Positions 1-8,395 of a stretch of DNA of 37,863 nt are shown piece by piece. Under the pieces are notes generated by a model that saw nothing but the letters and a program-made list of their open reading frames with translations, ran no database searches and was not told the origin of the DNA. The stretch lies in assembly GCA_019449555.1 (NCBI GenBank), contig JAGRPN010000364.1, positions 1 through 37,863 on the forward strand, given 5' to 3'. This stretch comes from Ramlibacter sp. Its GTDB lineage: Bacteria > Pseudomonadota > Gammaproteobacteria > Burkholderiales > Burkholderiaceae_C. The translations under genes and the position numbers were made by a program. Each line of letters starts with the position of its first letter. The stretch's first letter is position 1.

Positions 1-86
1 CCGGGTTGGGCGTGACGACCTCCGACTACGGCCAGCTGAGCTTCACGAAAGTGCGGCGGCCGATCTTTCCGCTCGACCCGATCTGA
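1..86 (+). CDS. 3' end of an unidentified gene (partial)
   Basis: An open frame enters from the left edge and ends with TGA at 84-86. Its last 27 residues end in RRPIFPLDPI. The stop lies only 4 bases before the ATG of the next gene, so the two are probably co-transcribed. I do not recognise the family from this tail. If the neighbour really is a phosphonate-catabolism enzyme, this could be another gene of that pathway or its transporter, but nothing visible proves it. Confidence 0.55.
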   Translation, partial: GLGVTTSDYGQLSFTKVRRPIFPLDPI

Positions 87-90
87 CGGC

Positions 91-1506
91 ATGACCGCAG
101 ACACCCACGGTCCGCGCCCCAGCGAAGGCGACGTCAACGATACGCCCGCGCGCGCCGGCTGGCAGCGCGAACACCTGGACGAGCCCACCCGCGCGCTGCT
201 GGCGCGCGACAGCGCCGCGTTCCTGCACCAGTCGGTTTCGACGCCCTGCCTGAGCGCCATCCGCAAGGCCGAGGGCATCTGGATCGAGGACACCGCGGGA
301 CAGCGCTACATGGACTTCCACGGCAACAACGTGCACCACGTGGGCTACGCGCATCCGCGTGTCGTGCGAGCGATCAAGCAGCAGCTGGACGAGCTGAGTT
401 TCGCGCCGCGCCGCTTCGCCAACGACCGGGCCGTGGAGCTGGCCGAAGCGCTCGGTGCGCAGTTCAAGCGGCTCACCGGCTGGGGCGGCAAGGTGTTGTT
501 CACGACCGGCGGCTCGGACGCGGTCGAGGTGGCGATCAAGCTCGCTCGCGCCGCGACGGGCCGCTTCAAGACCTTGAGTTTCTGGGACTCCTTCCACGGC
601 GCGGGCTTCGGCGCGTCCAGCGTCGGCGGCGAGTCGCTGTTCCGCGGCGGCAAGGTCGGCCCGTTGCTCCCCGGCACCGAGCACGTGGCGCCCTTCGGCT
701 GCTATCGCTGCGCGTACGGCCATCCGGTCGACGACCAGGGACAGCCCGACCTCGACGCCTGCCACCTCGCGTGCGCGGCGATGGTCAGCTACGTGCTGGA
801 ACGCGAGGGCGACGTCGCCGCCGTCCTGGCCGAGCCCGCTCGCGCGGTGCCCTACCTCCCGCCGCCCGGATACTGGCGGGCCGTGCGCGAGGCTTGCAGC
901 AGCCACGGCACGCTACTCATCTTCGACGAGATTCCGACCGGCCTGGGCAAGACGGGGCGCTTCTTCGCGGCGGAGCACGATGACGCGGCGCCGGACATCA
1001 TGGTCCTGGGCAAGGCGCTCGGCGGCGGAATCCTACCGCTGGCCGCGTGCATCGCTCGCGACGAACTCGACGTCGCGGGCGCCTGGGCCTACGGCCACTA
1101 CACGCACGAAAAGAACCCGGTGACCGCGGCAGCCGGCCTGGCGACGCTGCGGGTGATCGAGGACGAGGGCCTGGTGGAGCAGGCCGCGCGCGTGGGGGCG
1201 CACGCACTGGCCCGCCTGCACACGATGCGCGACCGCTATCCGATCATTGGCGACGTGCGGGGCCGCGGCTTGTTGCTAGGCGTGGAGTTGGTCGCCGATC
1301 GCGCCGGCAAGTCCCCCGCGCCACGGGCCGCCGAGGCGGTCCTGTATCGTGCCTTGTCCAGCGGCCTGTCGTTCAAGACGACGATGGGCAACGTGCTGAC
1401 GTTGACGCCGCCGCTGATCACCACCACCCGGCAGATGGACCAAGCCCTGGACATCCTGGACGACTGCATCGCCGCAGTGCAACGCGACGCGGTCACCGCG
1501 GCCTGA
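91..1506 (+). CDS. Class III PLP-dependent aminotransferase-fold enzyme, PbfA-like
   Basis: This 471-residue protein belongs to aminotransferase class III (fold type I PLP enzymes). The PLP-ring aspartate is D279 in FDEIPTGLGKTG and the Schiff-base lysine is K308 in LGKALGGG. The whole architecture matches full-length members. Segments such as LLPGTEHV, AEPARAVPYLPPPGYW and GHYTHEKNPV resemble, from memory, the subgroup containing (R)-1-hydroxy-2-aminoethylphosphonate ammonia-lyase (PbfA). PbfA eliminates ammonia from hydroxylated aminoethylphosphonate to give phosphonoacetaldehyde. The class call is firm; the PbfA assignment is an inference, because the phn genes that would support it would lie outside the window. 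The start is the ATG 4 bases after the previous stop, with no clear Shine-Dalgarno, which suggests coupling. A generic omega-transaminase or 2,2-dialkylglycine-decarboxylase-like role is the alternative. Confidence 0.8.
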   Translation: MTADTHGPRPSEGDVNDTPARAGWQREHLDEPTRALLARDSAAFLHQSVSTPCLSAIRKAEGIWIEDTAGQRYMDFHGNNVHHVGYAHPRVVRAIKQQLDELSFAPRRFANDRAVELAEALGAQFKRLTGWGGKVLFTTGGSDAVEVAIKLARAATGRFKTLSFWDSFHGAGFGASSVGGESLFRGGKVGPLLPGTEHVAPFGCYRCAYGHPVDDQGQPDLDACHLACAAMVSYVLEREGDVAAVLAEPARAVPYLPPPGYWRAVREACSSHGTLLIFDEIPTGLGKTGRFFAAEHDDAAPDIMVLGKALGGGILPLAACIARDELDVAGAWAYGHYTHEKNPVTAAAGLATLRVIEDEGLVEQAARVGAHALARLHTMRDRYPIIGDVRGRGLLLGVELVADRAGKSPAPRAAEAVLYRALSSGLSFKTTMGNVLTLTPPLITTTRQMDQALDILDDCIAAVQRDAVTAA

Positions 1507-1566
1507 ACAGCGACGCTGCCGCTCGCGCCGCCCGGCCGCTGTGTGCCTTCCATATACTTTCAGCCC

Positions 1567-2349
1567 TTGAAGATCGCCACATTCAACGTGAACGGCGTCA
1601 ACGGGCGGCTGCCGCGGCTGCTCGAATGGCTCGCCGAATCGCGGCCCGACGTCGCCTGCCTGCAGGAGATCAAGACGGACGACACGAAATTTCCCGCGAA
1701 GCCGCTCGAAGCCGCGGGTTATCGCGCCGTCTGGCACGGGCAGCGCTCGCACCACGGCGTCGCGATCCTCGCGCTCGGCGAGCCACCGCTGGAAATCCGC
1801 CGCGGCCTGCCCGGCGACGACAGCGATGGGCAGACCCGCTACCTCGAAGCGGACGTGCAAGGCCTGAGGGTCGCTTCGATCTACCTGCCCAACGGCAACC
1901 CGCAGCCCGGGCCCAAGTTCGATTACAAATTGGCGTGGTTCGAGCGGCTGATACGGCACGCGCAAACGCTGCGCGACTCGGGCCGCCCGGTCGTGCTGGC
2001 CGGGGACTTCAACGTGGTGCCGACCAACGCCGACATCTATAACGCGGGAACCTGGCGCTTCGACGCGGTGCTGCAGCCGCAGACCCGGCAAGCCTGGCAG
2101 CGGCTGCTGGCGCAAGGCTGGGTCGATGCGACGCGCCACCTGCACCCGACCGAGCGCGTGTACACGTTCTGGGTGAATGCGGACGCCTTTCGACGCAACG
2201 CCGGGTTTCGCATGGACTTGCTGCTGCTGAGCCCGGATCTCGTGGACCGGCTCACCGCCGCCGAGGTCGATGCCGGGCATCGCGGCCGCGAAAAGCCCAG
2301 CGATCACGCGCCGGTGTGGATCAACCTGGCGCCGCGGCCGCTCGCATGA
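1567..2349 (+). CDS. xth: Exodeoxyribonuclease III (AP endonuclease)
   Basis: This is a Mg-dependent AP endonuclease and 3'-5' exonuclease of base-excision repair (endonuclease/exonuclease/phosphatase superfamily), acting on cytosolic DNA. The family motifs appear in order: N7 in ATFNVNG, the metal ligand E34 in CLQEIKT, the HHGVAIL strand, D147/N149 in GDFNVVP, RMDLLLLS, and D246/H247 in SDHAPVW. I chose the TTG at 1567 because it gives the usual MKIATFNVNG N-terminus and 260 residues. A GTG at 1543 in the same frame would add eight residues (PSIYFQP region), and neither start has a strong Shine-Dalgarno. The gene stands alone, 60 bases after the PLP enzyme, and converges on the SDR gene. 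The numbering agrees with E. coli XthA at Asn7 and Glu34. Confidence 0.93.
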   Translation: MKIATFNVNGVNGRLPRLLEWLAESRPDVACLQEIKTDDTKFPAKPLEAAGYRAVWHGQRSHHGVAILALGEPPLEIRRGLPGDDSDGQTRYLEADVQGLRVASIYLPNGNPQPGPKFDYKLAWFERLIRHAQTLRDSGRPVVLAGDFNVVPTNADIYNAGTWRFDAVLQPQTRQAWQRLLAQGWVDATRHLHPTERVYTFWVNADAFRRNAGFRMDLLLLSPDLVDRLTAAEVDAGHRGREKPSDHAPVWINLAPRPLA

Positions 2350-2382
2350 CCAAGGCGCAGCGCAACGGGCCGCGGCCCCGCG

Positions 2383-3309
2383 TCAGCCGATCACGGTGCG
2401 GCCATTGGCCGACATCGAATCCGCATCCATGCCGCTCTTCGAGAGTTCATGGTGCGCCTGCTCGAACCCCGTGCGCGGCACGATTTCGCCGGTTCGGTCC
2501 GTGATCTCGTCGAACCGCGCGCGGATCTGCGCCGTCGCATCCTCGGCGCGCCCGACGTGAATGCCCCGCGTCATGGTGATGTGCGCGCATTCGAAGCTGC
2601 CGGCCCCGCTCATCAGGATGGTGCGCGTCGGCGCGTCGTCGCTCACCAGGGCCACCACGCCCGGGCTCACGGCCGCCGGATGCAGCCTGGCCAGCACTTC
2701 CTGCTGCAGGATGCCCTCGGTCATTGCCGTGGCGGCAGTCGGCGCGAGGCAATTGACACGGATGTTGTTCTTCTCGCCCTCGAGCGCGAGCGTCTGCATC
2801 AGCCCGACGAGCGCCATCTTGGCGGCGCCGTAATTGGCCTGGCCGAAGTTTCCGTACAGGCCCGACGACGAGGTCGTCATCACGACGCGCCCGTAGTTCT
2901 GCTCGCGCATCAGCGCCCACACCGCCTTGGTGCAGTTCACCGAGCCCATCAGGTGGACGTCGATCACCGCCCGGAAGTCGTCCAGCGTCATCTTGGCGAA
3001 GCTCTTGTCGCGCAGGATGCCCGCGTTATTGACGAGGATGTCCACCCGGCCCCATTGCGCGACCGCCTGTCGCACCATCTCTTCCATCGCGTCGAAGTCG
3101 GTCACGCTCCCGCCGTTGACGATCGCTTCGCCGCCGCCGCGCCGGATCTCGTCCGCGACGGCACCGGCCCGGGAACCCGGCTCGTCGGCTCCGAGGTCAT
3201 TGACCACGACCCGCGCGCCATGCCTGGCCAACTCGATCGCATGCGCGCGCCCCAGACCGCCACCGGCCCCGGTGACGATGGCCACCCGGCCTTGCAAAGA
3301 CTCACTCAT
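2383..3309 (-). CDS. SDR family oxidoreductase, (3R)-hydroxyacyl-CoA dehydrogenase (MFE-2/HSD17B4) type
   Basis: This 308-residue short-chain dehydrogenase has a Rossmann fold. The cofactor loop is TGAGGGLG (residues 13-20). D38 after strand 2 suggests NAD(H) preference. NNAG is at 94-97, and the catalytic triad is S148/S149, Y160 and K164 in NYGAAK. The stretches VVVNDLG, GILRDKSFAKM and GLYGNFGQANY are characteristic of the dehydrogenase domain of peroxisomal multifunctional enzyme 2, so a 3-hydroxyacyl-CoA substrate is likely. The ATG at 3309 was preferred over an upstream in-frame ATG at 3375: it gives a normal MSESLQGRVAIVTG start and is preceded by a GGAGGAGAAAGG purine tract. The gene is divergent from the TRAP transporter, and no operon partner is visible. 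Confidence 0.9.
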   Translation of the reverse strand: MSESLQGRVAIVTGAGGGLGRAHAIELARHGARVVVNDLGADEPGSRAGAVADEIRRGGGEAIVNGGSVTDFDAMEEMVRQAVAQWGRVDILVNNAGILRDKSFAKMTLDDFRAVIDVHLMGSVNCTKAVWALMREQNYGRVVMTTSSSGLYGNFGQANYGAAKMALVGLMQTLALEGEKNNIRVNCLAPTAATAMTEGILQQEVLARLHPAAVSPGVVALVSDDAPTRTILMSGAGSFECAHITMTRGIHVGRAEDATAQIRARFDEITDRTGEIVPRTGFEQAHHELSKSGMDADSMSANGRTVIG

Positions 3310-3602
3310 CAGGATGCCCCTTTCTCCTCCAGGTCGTTTCCGCGATGGCCCGGCCGGCTCCGTCCGGCGGGTCATCCTGCACGATCATACGGGGAGCGGC
3401 CCTCCCCCTGTTGAGCTAAATCGAATGCGGCGCACGGGGGCGCGCGTGCCCGACCCAGCGTTGGCATGCCATCCGCTGTCGGGCTGATGCGAAGGATTCG
3501 CGTTTATCCCAATTCTCCGGCCGTAACCGCGCGTGCACTATCGCCGCTCGCCGATGCCTCGCGTCGGCATGGCTGTCCGCATTCACCGCCGAAGGAGAAG
3601 AG

Positions 3603-4742
3603 ATGACATCAGCTCCCCGAGACAGGTATCAGCCGGCAGGCGACGCGCAACCCTCGCGCCGGGCGCTTCTCAAAACGGGAGGCGCGGCGGCAGCCGGCGC
3701 ACTCATGGCGGCGCCATTCATCCGCGACGCGCAGGCAGCCGAGACCACGAGCTGGAAGGTGCAGACCTCCTGGCCGGCCGGAGTGGGCTTGCAGACGTTC
3801 AAGACCTGGTGCGCCACCATCAAGGACAAGACGGGCGGCGAACTGGAGTTCAAGCCCTTTGCCGCCAAGGAAGTCGTAGGCGACTTCGAGCTGCTCGATG
3901 GCGTGAAGAACGGTGTGCTCGAGGCAATGAACTCCTTCACGCTGTACTGGGCCGGCAAGCTGCCGGCGACGGCATTCCTCTCGTCCTACCTGATGGGCCT
4001 GCGCTATCCGCACGAGTGGGACATCTTCTTCTACAGCAAGGACGGCTTGAAAGTCGCCCGGGAGATCTTCGCCAAGCAAGGGCTGTACTACGTCAACCGC
4101 ATCCACCACGGCCCGAACATCATCCACTCGAAGAAACCGATCCGCACCATCGAGGACTTCAAGGGCCTCAAACTGCGCGTGCCCGGCGGCATGATCGCCG
4201 AAGGCTTCGCCTCCATCGGGGCCAAGACGACCCTGTTGCCCGGCGGCGAGGTGTTCTCCGCGCTGGAAAAGGGCACGGTGGAGGCCGCCGACTACACCGG
4301 GCCGGCCGTCAATTGGGACCTCGGCTTCCAGCAGGTGGCCAAGTACATCTGGACGGGGCCGCCCGGACTCGAATCGGTCTACCAGCCGGTCGACCTGATG
4401 GACTTCGTGGTGCGTATGGACGTGTGGAACAAGCTGTCGCCCAAGATGAAACAGTGGGTCGACGACGAGATCCAGGTCTACTCGAACATCCATCACGGGG
4501 CGATCCAGAAGGCCGACATGGAGGCGTGGGGCAAGTTCGAAAAGGCCGGCGTCAAGATCAACCGGTTGCCCGCCGAGGATTTGCCGAAGTTCCAGCGGGC
4601 CGCGGTGCCGCTCTGGTTCAAATGGGCGAACAAGGACAAGGACGCCACGCGGCTGTTCAAGCTGCAACTCGAAATCATGGAGTCGCACACGGTGGGCTAC
4701 GTGACGCCCGACATGGTCAAGGGGCTGAAGCTGGAAGCCTGA
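3603..4742 (+). CDS. TRAP transporter substrate-binding protein, DctP family
   Basis: This is the periplasmic solute receptor of a tripartite ATP-independent periplasmic transporter, 379 residues. The N-terminus carries a Tat-type signal (SRRALLKTGG, twin Arg at 19-20, then an Ala/Gly-rich core and AQA before about residue 46), so export is probably in folded form. The mature part has the DctP fold, with the conserved substrate-carboxylate arginine in LKLRVPGG. The size and the motifs LLPGGEVFSALEKGTVEAAD and YTGPAVNWDLGF resemble the TakP-like group that binds 2-oxo acids or related carboxylates. The ligand cannot be read from sequence. GAAGGAGAAG precedes the ATG by an ideal distance. The two permease genes follow directly, so this is the first gene of a three-gene operon. 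Confidence 0.94.
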   Translation: MTSAPRDRYQPAGDAQPSRRALLKTGGAAAAGALMAAPFIRDAQAAETTSWKVQTSWPAGVGLQTFKTWCATIKDKTGGELEFKPFAAKEVVGDFELLDGVKNGVLEAMNSFTLYWAGKLPATAFLSSYLMGLRYPHEWDIFFYSKDGLKVAREIFAKQGLYYVNRIHHGPNIIHSKKPIRTIEDFKGLKLRVPGGMIAEGFASIGAKTTLLPGGEVFSALEKGTVEAADYTGPAVNWDLGFQQVAKYIWTGPPGLESVYQPVDLMDFVVRMDVWNKLSPKMKQWVDDEIQVYSNIHHGAIQKADMEAWGKFEKAGVKINRLPAEDLPKFQRAAVPLWFKWANKDKDATRLFKLQLEIMESHTVGYVTPDMVKGLKLEA

Positions 4743-4835
4743 TCGCGGTTCGCGTCCCGCCGGTGCGGCGGACGCGAGCGGGGCCTGCCAAATCGCCTTC
4801 GCGGCGTTGCGGCCGGCCTGCCCGCTGCCCACAAC

Positions 4836-5945
4836 ATGCCCAGCCTCAATTTCATCCTTCCCCACTGGCTGTATTGGTCGGGCTTGTTGCTATTTCCGTT
4901 GGTCGCGGGGTTTTACGCCGCGCGCCAGCTCAGGAATCCACCGGACGGACGCCCGACTCTGGGCATCGCCTATTTCTTTCTGGCGCTCGCCGGGTACCTG
5001 GGCATCCACCGCTTCTACCTGAGAAGCGCGTGGGGCATCGTTTTCATCCCGGTGTTCCTGGGCGTCGTCTACTGCAACAGCCAGGTCCATGAGGTGCGCG
5101 ACGATACGTCGCGCACGTTCGCCGCCCTGGAGGCCGCGCAAAACGACCTGAAGCAGGCCGAACCGTCGGCCGGCGGCGACGCGGCGGCCTACGAGAAGGC
5201 CAAGGCGGACGTGCAGGCCAAGCAGCGCGAATATGACGTCGCCAAGGCCGTCACGGACCACTGGGTGTTGATGACGCAATGGGTCGCCGGCGCGCTCGCC
5301 GTGCTTTTGATCGTCGATGCCGCCTTGTTGCCCGGGCTGATTCGCCGCCGGCGCGCCGTGGAGCTGGCCACGCCGGAAACGCTGCACAGGCTCCCCGAGG
5401 TCGAGGACATCCACGAGGGCGGCGTGGGGCAGGACCCTTCGATGGAAGTGCGCACGCCGTTCACCAACTGGATCGACGCCCTGAACCGCAAGATCGGCGA
5501 GTTCGTCGCCTGGTGGGCGGTGATCGCGGTATTCGTCTATTACTACGAGGTGATGGCGCGCTACGTGTTCAACTCGCCCACCAACTGGGTGCACGAGAGC
5601 ATGTTCCTCATGTTCGGCATGCAGTACATGCTGTCAGGCGCCTTCGCCTACCGTGAAGACCAGCATGTGCGCGTGGACGTGGTGTACGCGTCCTTCTCGC
5701 GCCGCGGCAAGGCGGTCGCCGACGTGATCACGTCGGTGTTCTTCTTCATCTTCATCCTGACCATGCTGTGGACCGGTGCACGTTTCGCGATGGATGCGAT
5801 CCAGGTCGGCGAGCATTCGTTCACCGAGTGGGGCGTCCAGTACTGGCCGGTCAAGCTCACTATTCCCATCGGCGCGTTCCTGATGGCGCTGCAGGGACTG
5901 TCCAAACTCATCAAGGACATCATGATCATCAGAGAGAGGGCCTGA
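4836..5945 (+). CDS. TRAP transporter small permease (DctQ) with N-terminal TM2-like and coiled-coil extension
   Basis: At 369 residues this is about twice the usual DctQ length. Residues 206-369 form the DctQ domain (four helices, with WVHESMFLMFG and the conserved EDQHVRVD loop). In front lies an extra module: a helix at about 8-31, a TM2-like hairpin at about 42-80 (LGIAYFFLALAGYLGIHRFY), a charged coiled-coil-like stretch at 86-139, and another helix at 143-169. DctQ supports the large permease in Na+-driven uptake; the role of the extension is unknown. A chance read-through is unlikely, because one frame is continuous with consistent codon use and the DctQ part has no good internal start. 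The gene sits 93 bases after dctP and 3 bases before dctM. Confidence 0.88.
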   Translation: MPSLNFILPHWLYWSGLLLFPLVAGFYAARQLRNPPDGRPTLGIAYFFLALAGYLGIHRFYLRSAWGIVFIPVFLGVVYCNSQVHEVRDDTSRTFAALEAAQNDLKQAEPSAGGDAAAYEKAKADVQAKQREYDVAKAVTDHWVLMTQWVAGALAVLLIVDAALLPGLIRRRRAVELATPETLHRLPEVEDIHEGGVGQDPSMEVRTPFTNWIDALNRKIGEFVAWWAVIAVFVYYYEVMARYVFNSPTNWVHESMFLMFGMQYMLSGAFAYREDQHVRVDVVYASFSRRGKAVADVITSVFFFIFILTMLWTGARFAMDAIQVGEHSFTEWGVQYWPVKLTIPIGAFLMALQGLSKLIKDIMIIRERA

Positions 5946-5948
5946 AGC

Positions 5949-7319
5949 GTGGGCCTCGAGATCGGGATCGGCTGGCTGTCGCTGCTGCTGTTCGGCTCAC
6001 TGGCCGTGCTGCTGATGCTCGGCCTGCCGATGGCGTTCTGCACCGGCAGCCTCGCCGTGATCTTCCTGTACGTGTTCGGCACCGGCGGCGTGCTGAACAT
6101 GCTGCCCTCGCGCGTGTTCCCCTTCATGACGGACTACCAGCTGTCCGCGGTGCCGCTGTTCATCTTCATGGCGGCGGTGCTCGAGAAGGCCGGCATCATC
6201 GAGGAGCTGTTCGACGTCATCTACAAGTGGCTCGGCGCGCTCAAGGGCGGGCTCGCATCGGCGACCGTGGTGGCGTGCACGTTGCTGGCCGCCATGGTGG
6301 GCGTGGTCGGCGCCACCGAAGTCACGATGGGCATGATCGCGTTGCCCGCGATGCTGCGGCGCGGCTACGAACCCAAGCTCGCGTGCGGCGCGCTGCTGGC
6401 CGGCGGCACGCTGGGCATCCTCATCCCGCCGTCCGTGATGGCGATCGTGTACGCCGTCGTCGCCCAGCAGTCGCTCGGCGAATTGCTGATCGGCTCCGTG
6501 TTCCCGGGTTTGCTGCTGTCGGGCCTGTACATCGGCTACGTCACGCTGCGGTGCTATATCAATCCGAAGCTCGGCCCCGCGTTGCCCAAGCACGAGCGCG
6601 TGAGCATGCGCGAGAAGCTGCGCCTGTTGCGCAACACGATCGCGCCGATCCTGGTGATCCTGCTGGTGCTGGGCGTGATCTTCTTCGGCATTGCCACGCC
6701 GGTCGAAGCCGCGGGCATCGGCACCTTCGGCGCGCTGGTGGTGTGCGCGCTGCACCGCAGGCTCACCTGGGCGGCGCTGTACGACGCCGGACTGGCGACG
6801 CTGAAGGCCACCGCGATGGTGATGTGGATCTTCTTCGGCGCGACGATGTTCGTCGGTTTCTTCATCGTCAAGGGCGGGCAGGCCTTCGTGTCGGACACGA
6901 TCATCGGCACCGGCTTGCCCGCCTACGGCATCCTGCTGCTGATGATGTTTGTGCTGTTCATCCTCGGGATGTTCCTGGACTGGGTGGGCATCCTGCTGCT
7001 CACCGTGCCGATCTTCCTGCCCATCATGAAGAGCCTAGACTTCTCGGGGCTGGCCGGTCTGGCCGGCGTGGCGCCGGAGCAGATCCCGCTGTGGTACGGC
7101 GTGATCTTCATGGTCAACATGCAGATGGCATTCCTCAGCCCGCCGTTCGGCTACTCGCTGTTCTACCTGAAGAGCGTGGCGCCGCCCCAGATCAGCATGG
7201 CGATGATCTTCCGCTCCGCGATCCCGTTCATCGGCCTGCAGGCGCTGGGCCTCGGCCTGTGCATCTTGTTTCCCAAGATCATCCTCTGGTTGCCGAGCCT
7301 GCTGTACAGCGGTCGATAG
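5949..7319 (+). CDS. TRAP transporter large permease, DctM family
   Basis: This is the large, transporting subunit of the TRAP system, 456 residues and about a dozen hydrophobic helices, embedded in the inner membrane. Typical DctM segments are visible: GLPMAFCTGSLAV near the N-terminus, the GALLAGGTLGILIPPSV re-entrant region, TPVEAAGIGTFGA, and GMFLDWVGILLLTVPIFLPI. The start is GTG, three bases after the dctQ stop, with a GAGAGAGGG purine tract ending the previous gene, so translation is probably coupled. Together with the two upstream genes it makes a complete transporter. About 30 bases separate it from the convergent Mut7-C gene. Confidence 0.95.
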   Translation: MGLEIGIGWLSLLLFGSLAVLLMLGLPMAFCTGSLAVIFLYVFGTGGVLNMLPSRVFPFMTDYQLSAVPLFIFMAAVLEKAGIIEELFDVIYKWLGALKGGLASATVVACTLLAAMVGVVGATEVTMGMIALPAMLRRGYEPKLACGALLAGGTLGILIPPSVMAIVYAVVAQQSLGELLIGSVFPGLLLSGLYIGYVTLRCYINPKLGPALPKHERVSMREKLRLLRNTIAPILVILLVLGVIFFGIATPVEAAGIGTFGALVVCALHRRLTWAALYDAGLATLKATAMVMWIFFGATMFVGFFIVKGGQAFVSDTIIGTGLPAYGILLLMMFVLFILGMFLDWVGILLLTVPIFLPIMKSLDFSGLAGLAGVAPEQIPLWYGVIFMVNMQMAFLSPPFGYSLFYLKSVAPPQISMAMIFRSAIPFIGLQALGLGLCILFPKIILWLPSLLYSGR

Positions 7320-7349
7320 CGCCGCGCGATCGGCGGCCACGTCATCGCG

Positions 7350-7802
7350 CTACTCGTGCCCGAGCCAGCCGGGCAGCGCCCGCTCCAGTGCCGCGCGCAT
7401 GCGGCGCACATGCGAGCCGTGCCAGTACACGCGGCCGCAAGTCGGGCACTGGCGCACCGGTCCCGGAATCCCGCGCACACCCGGGGGCAACAGCGCTTGC
7501 GCCGTGGCGGGTTCCAGTGCGGGCGGCAGCGGTGTGTTGCACAGGATGCAGCGGGTGAAAAGCTCGGCCGGAGGCGCCAGGGCGAACGCGGTGACGGTGT
7601 CCCGCAATTGGTGGAGCGGCTCATCCTGCCGGATCTCGAGGGCGTGCGCCGGACGCAGCTCGCGCAGCAGGTGGCGGTCGCGCGTGAGCAGGATCCGCCC
7701 TTCCTCTCCCGCGAGCCGCACCAGCGAGGCGTCGCTCACGCCATGACCGTACGTGGTATCGAAGCCGAGCACGCGCAGCCACCGGGCCAGCCGGCCGAGC
7801 AT
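7350..7802 (-). CDS. Mut7-C RNase-domain protein, N-terminus possibly shortened or frameshifted
   Basis: This is a 150-residue protein of the Mut7-C family: a PIN-like nuclease fold followed by a zinc ribbon. MLGRLARWLRVLGFDTTYG and ILLTRDRHLL are family hallmarks, and the ribbon cysteines are CILC and CPTCGRVYWHGSH. In relatives the Met of MLGRLARWLR is internal and preceded by a conserved Asp in '(R)F.CDA'. Here the same frame reads RFAADA just upstream (7803-7820), including that Asp, but it meets a stop at 7854-7856 with no ATG, GTG or TTG between. An ATG in the neighbouring frame at 7857 would give MTRWKKPLFVAGA, so a one-base indel around 7815-7840 could rejoin the two. The reported start is therefore only the first usable codon in frame. 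Confidence 0.8.
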   Translation of the reverse strand: MLGRLARWLRVLGFDTTYGHGVSDASLVRLAGEEGRILLTRDRHLLRELRPAHALEIRQDEPLHQLRDTVTAFALAPPAELFTRCILCNTPLPPALEPATAQALLPPGVRGIPGPVRQCPTCGRVYWHGSHVRRMRAALERALPGWLGHE

Positions 7803-7875
7803 CGCGTCGGCGGCAAACCGCTCCGGCGACGAACAATGGCTTCTTCCATCGGGTCACCGGCCGCGACGGCCCAGC

Positions 7876-8364
7876 CTAGCGCGCGCGAGCCAGCGCGAGC
7901 CGCACCTCTTGCGCGTCGATCGAGCGCGCCGACCCGAAGCCGGCGACCTGGCGCGCGCCGTTGAGCTCGACCTGCACGAACCTGAAGTCGGCGAGCTGCG
8001 TCATCAGCTGGGCCTCGGGAAACCGCAGCAGGTAGGCGCCGCGGCAGCGCTGCCAGGCGTCGCTTGCCGGCTCCGGTACCGCCGCCAATCCGTCCAGCGT
8101 CACGCGCGGCAAGGCATGGACCGGCGCGCCGTGAACCTCGGGTTTCATCACCATCAGCGACACCCGCGGGCGAGCCAGCAGGTTGCGCGTGTGCACGGCC
8201 AGGCCGCTGACGTGGATCACGAGGCAGCCCAGGTCCTGCTCGATCGCATAAGGAACCATCGAAATGAATGCGGCGCCGTCCTCGCCGATCGTCCCGAGCG
8301 AGGCGACGCGTTGCGAGTGCAATAGCGATCGCAGCTCCCGCGTCAGCCTGGATACGTGGGGCAT
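7876..8364 (-). CDS. Pyridoxamine-phosphate-oxidase-fold protein, HugZ-like
   Basis: This 162-residue protein has the FMN-binding split-barrel fold. The N-terminal ELRSLLHSQRVASLGTIGEDG followed by FISMVPYAI is typical of HugZ/PNPOx-like heme-utilisation or flavin-binding proteins, and AVHTRNLLARPRVSLMV is the second conserved block. The C-terminal half (RFPEAQLMTQLADFRFVQVEL) matches the HugZ subfamily rather than PdxH. Binding of FMN or heme is inferred. ATG 8364 is preferred over an in-frame ATG at 8412, because the latter would overlap the upstream tlpA-like gene and add a low-complexity leader. The gene lies 32 bases downstream of that gene on the same strand, so co-transcription is plausible. 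Confidence 0.85.
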   Translation of the reverse strand: MPHVSRLTRELRSLLHSQRVASLGTIGEDGAAFISMVPYAIEQDLGCLVIHVSGLAVHTRNLLARPRVSLMVMKPEVHGAPVHALPRVTLDGLAAVPEPASDAWQRCRGAYLLRFPEAQLMTQLADFRFVQVELNGARQVAGFGSARSIDAQEVRLALARAR

Positions 8365-8395
8365 GTGCTGGTCCCTCCCGGCTGCCGCTGCCAAG

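Noticed and set aside
43-906. Long minus-strand open frame opposite the PLP enzyme, and similar long antisense frames over most genes
   Set aside because: They are antisense mirrors caused by high GC at third codon positions; they are Arg/Ala/His-rich and lack domains.
2270-2560. Small rightward frame across the exonuclease/SDR junction
   Set aside because: It overlaps both real genes, has no ribosome site and no recognisable product.
3391-3407. GGGGAG/CTCCCC dyad in the SDR-TRAP divergent region
   Set aside because: It is short and GC-rich, with no second copy; such dyads are expected by chance in this composition.
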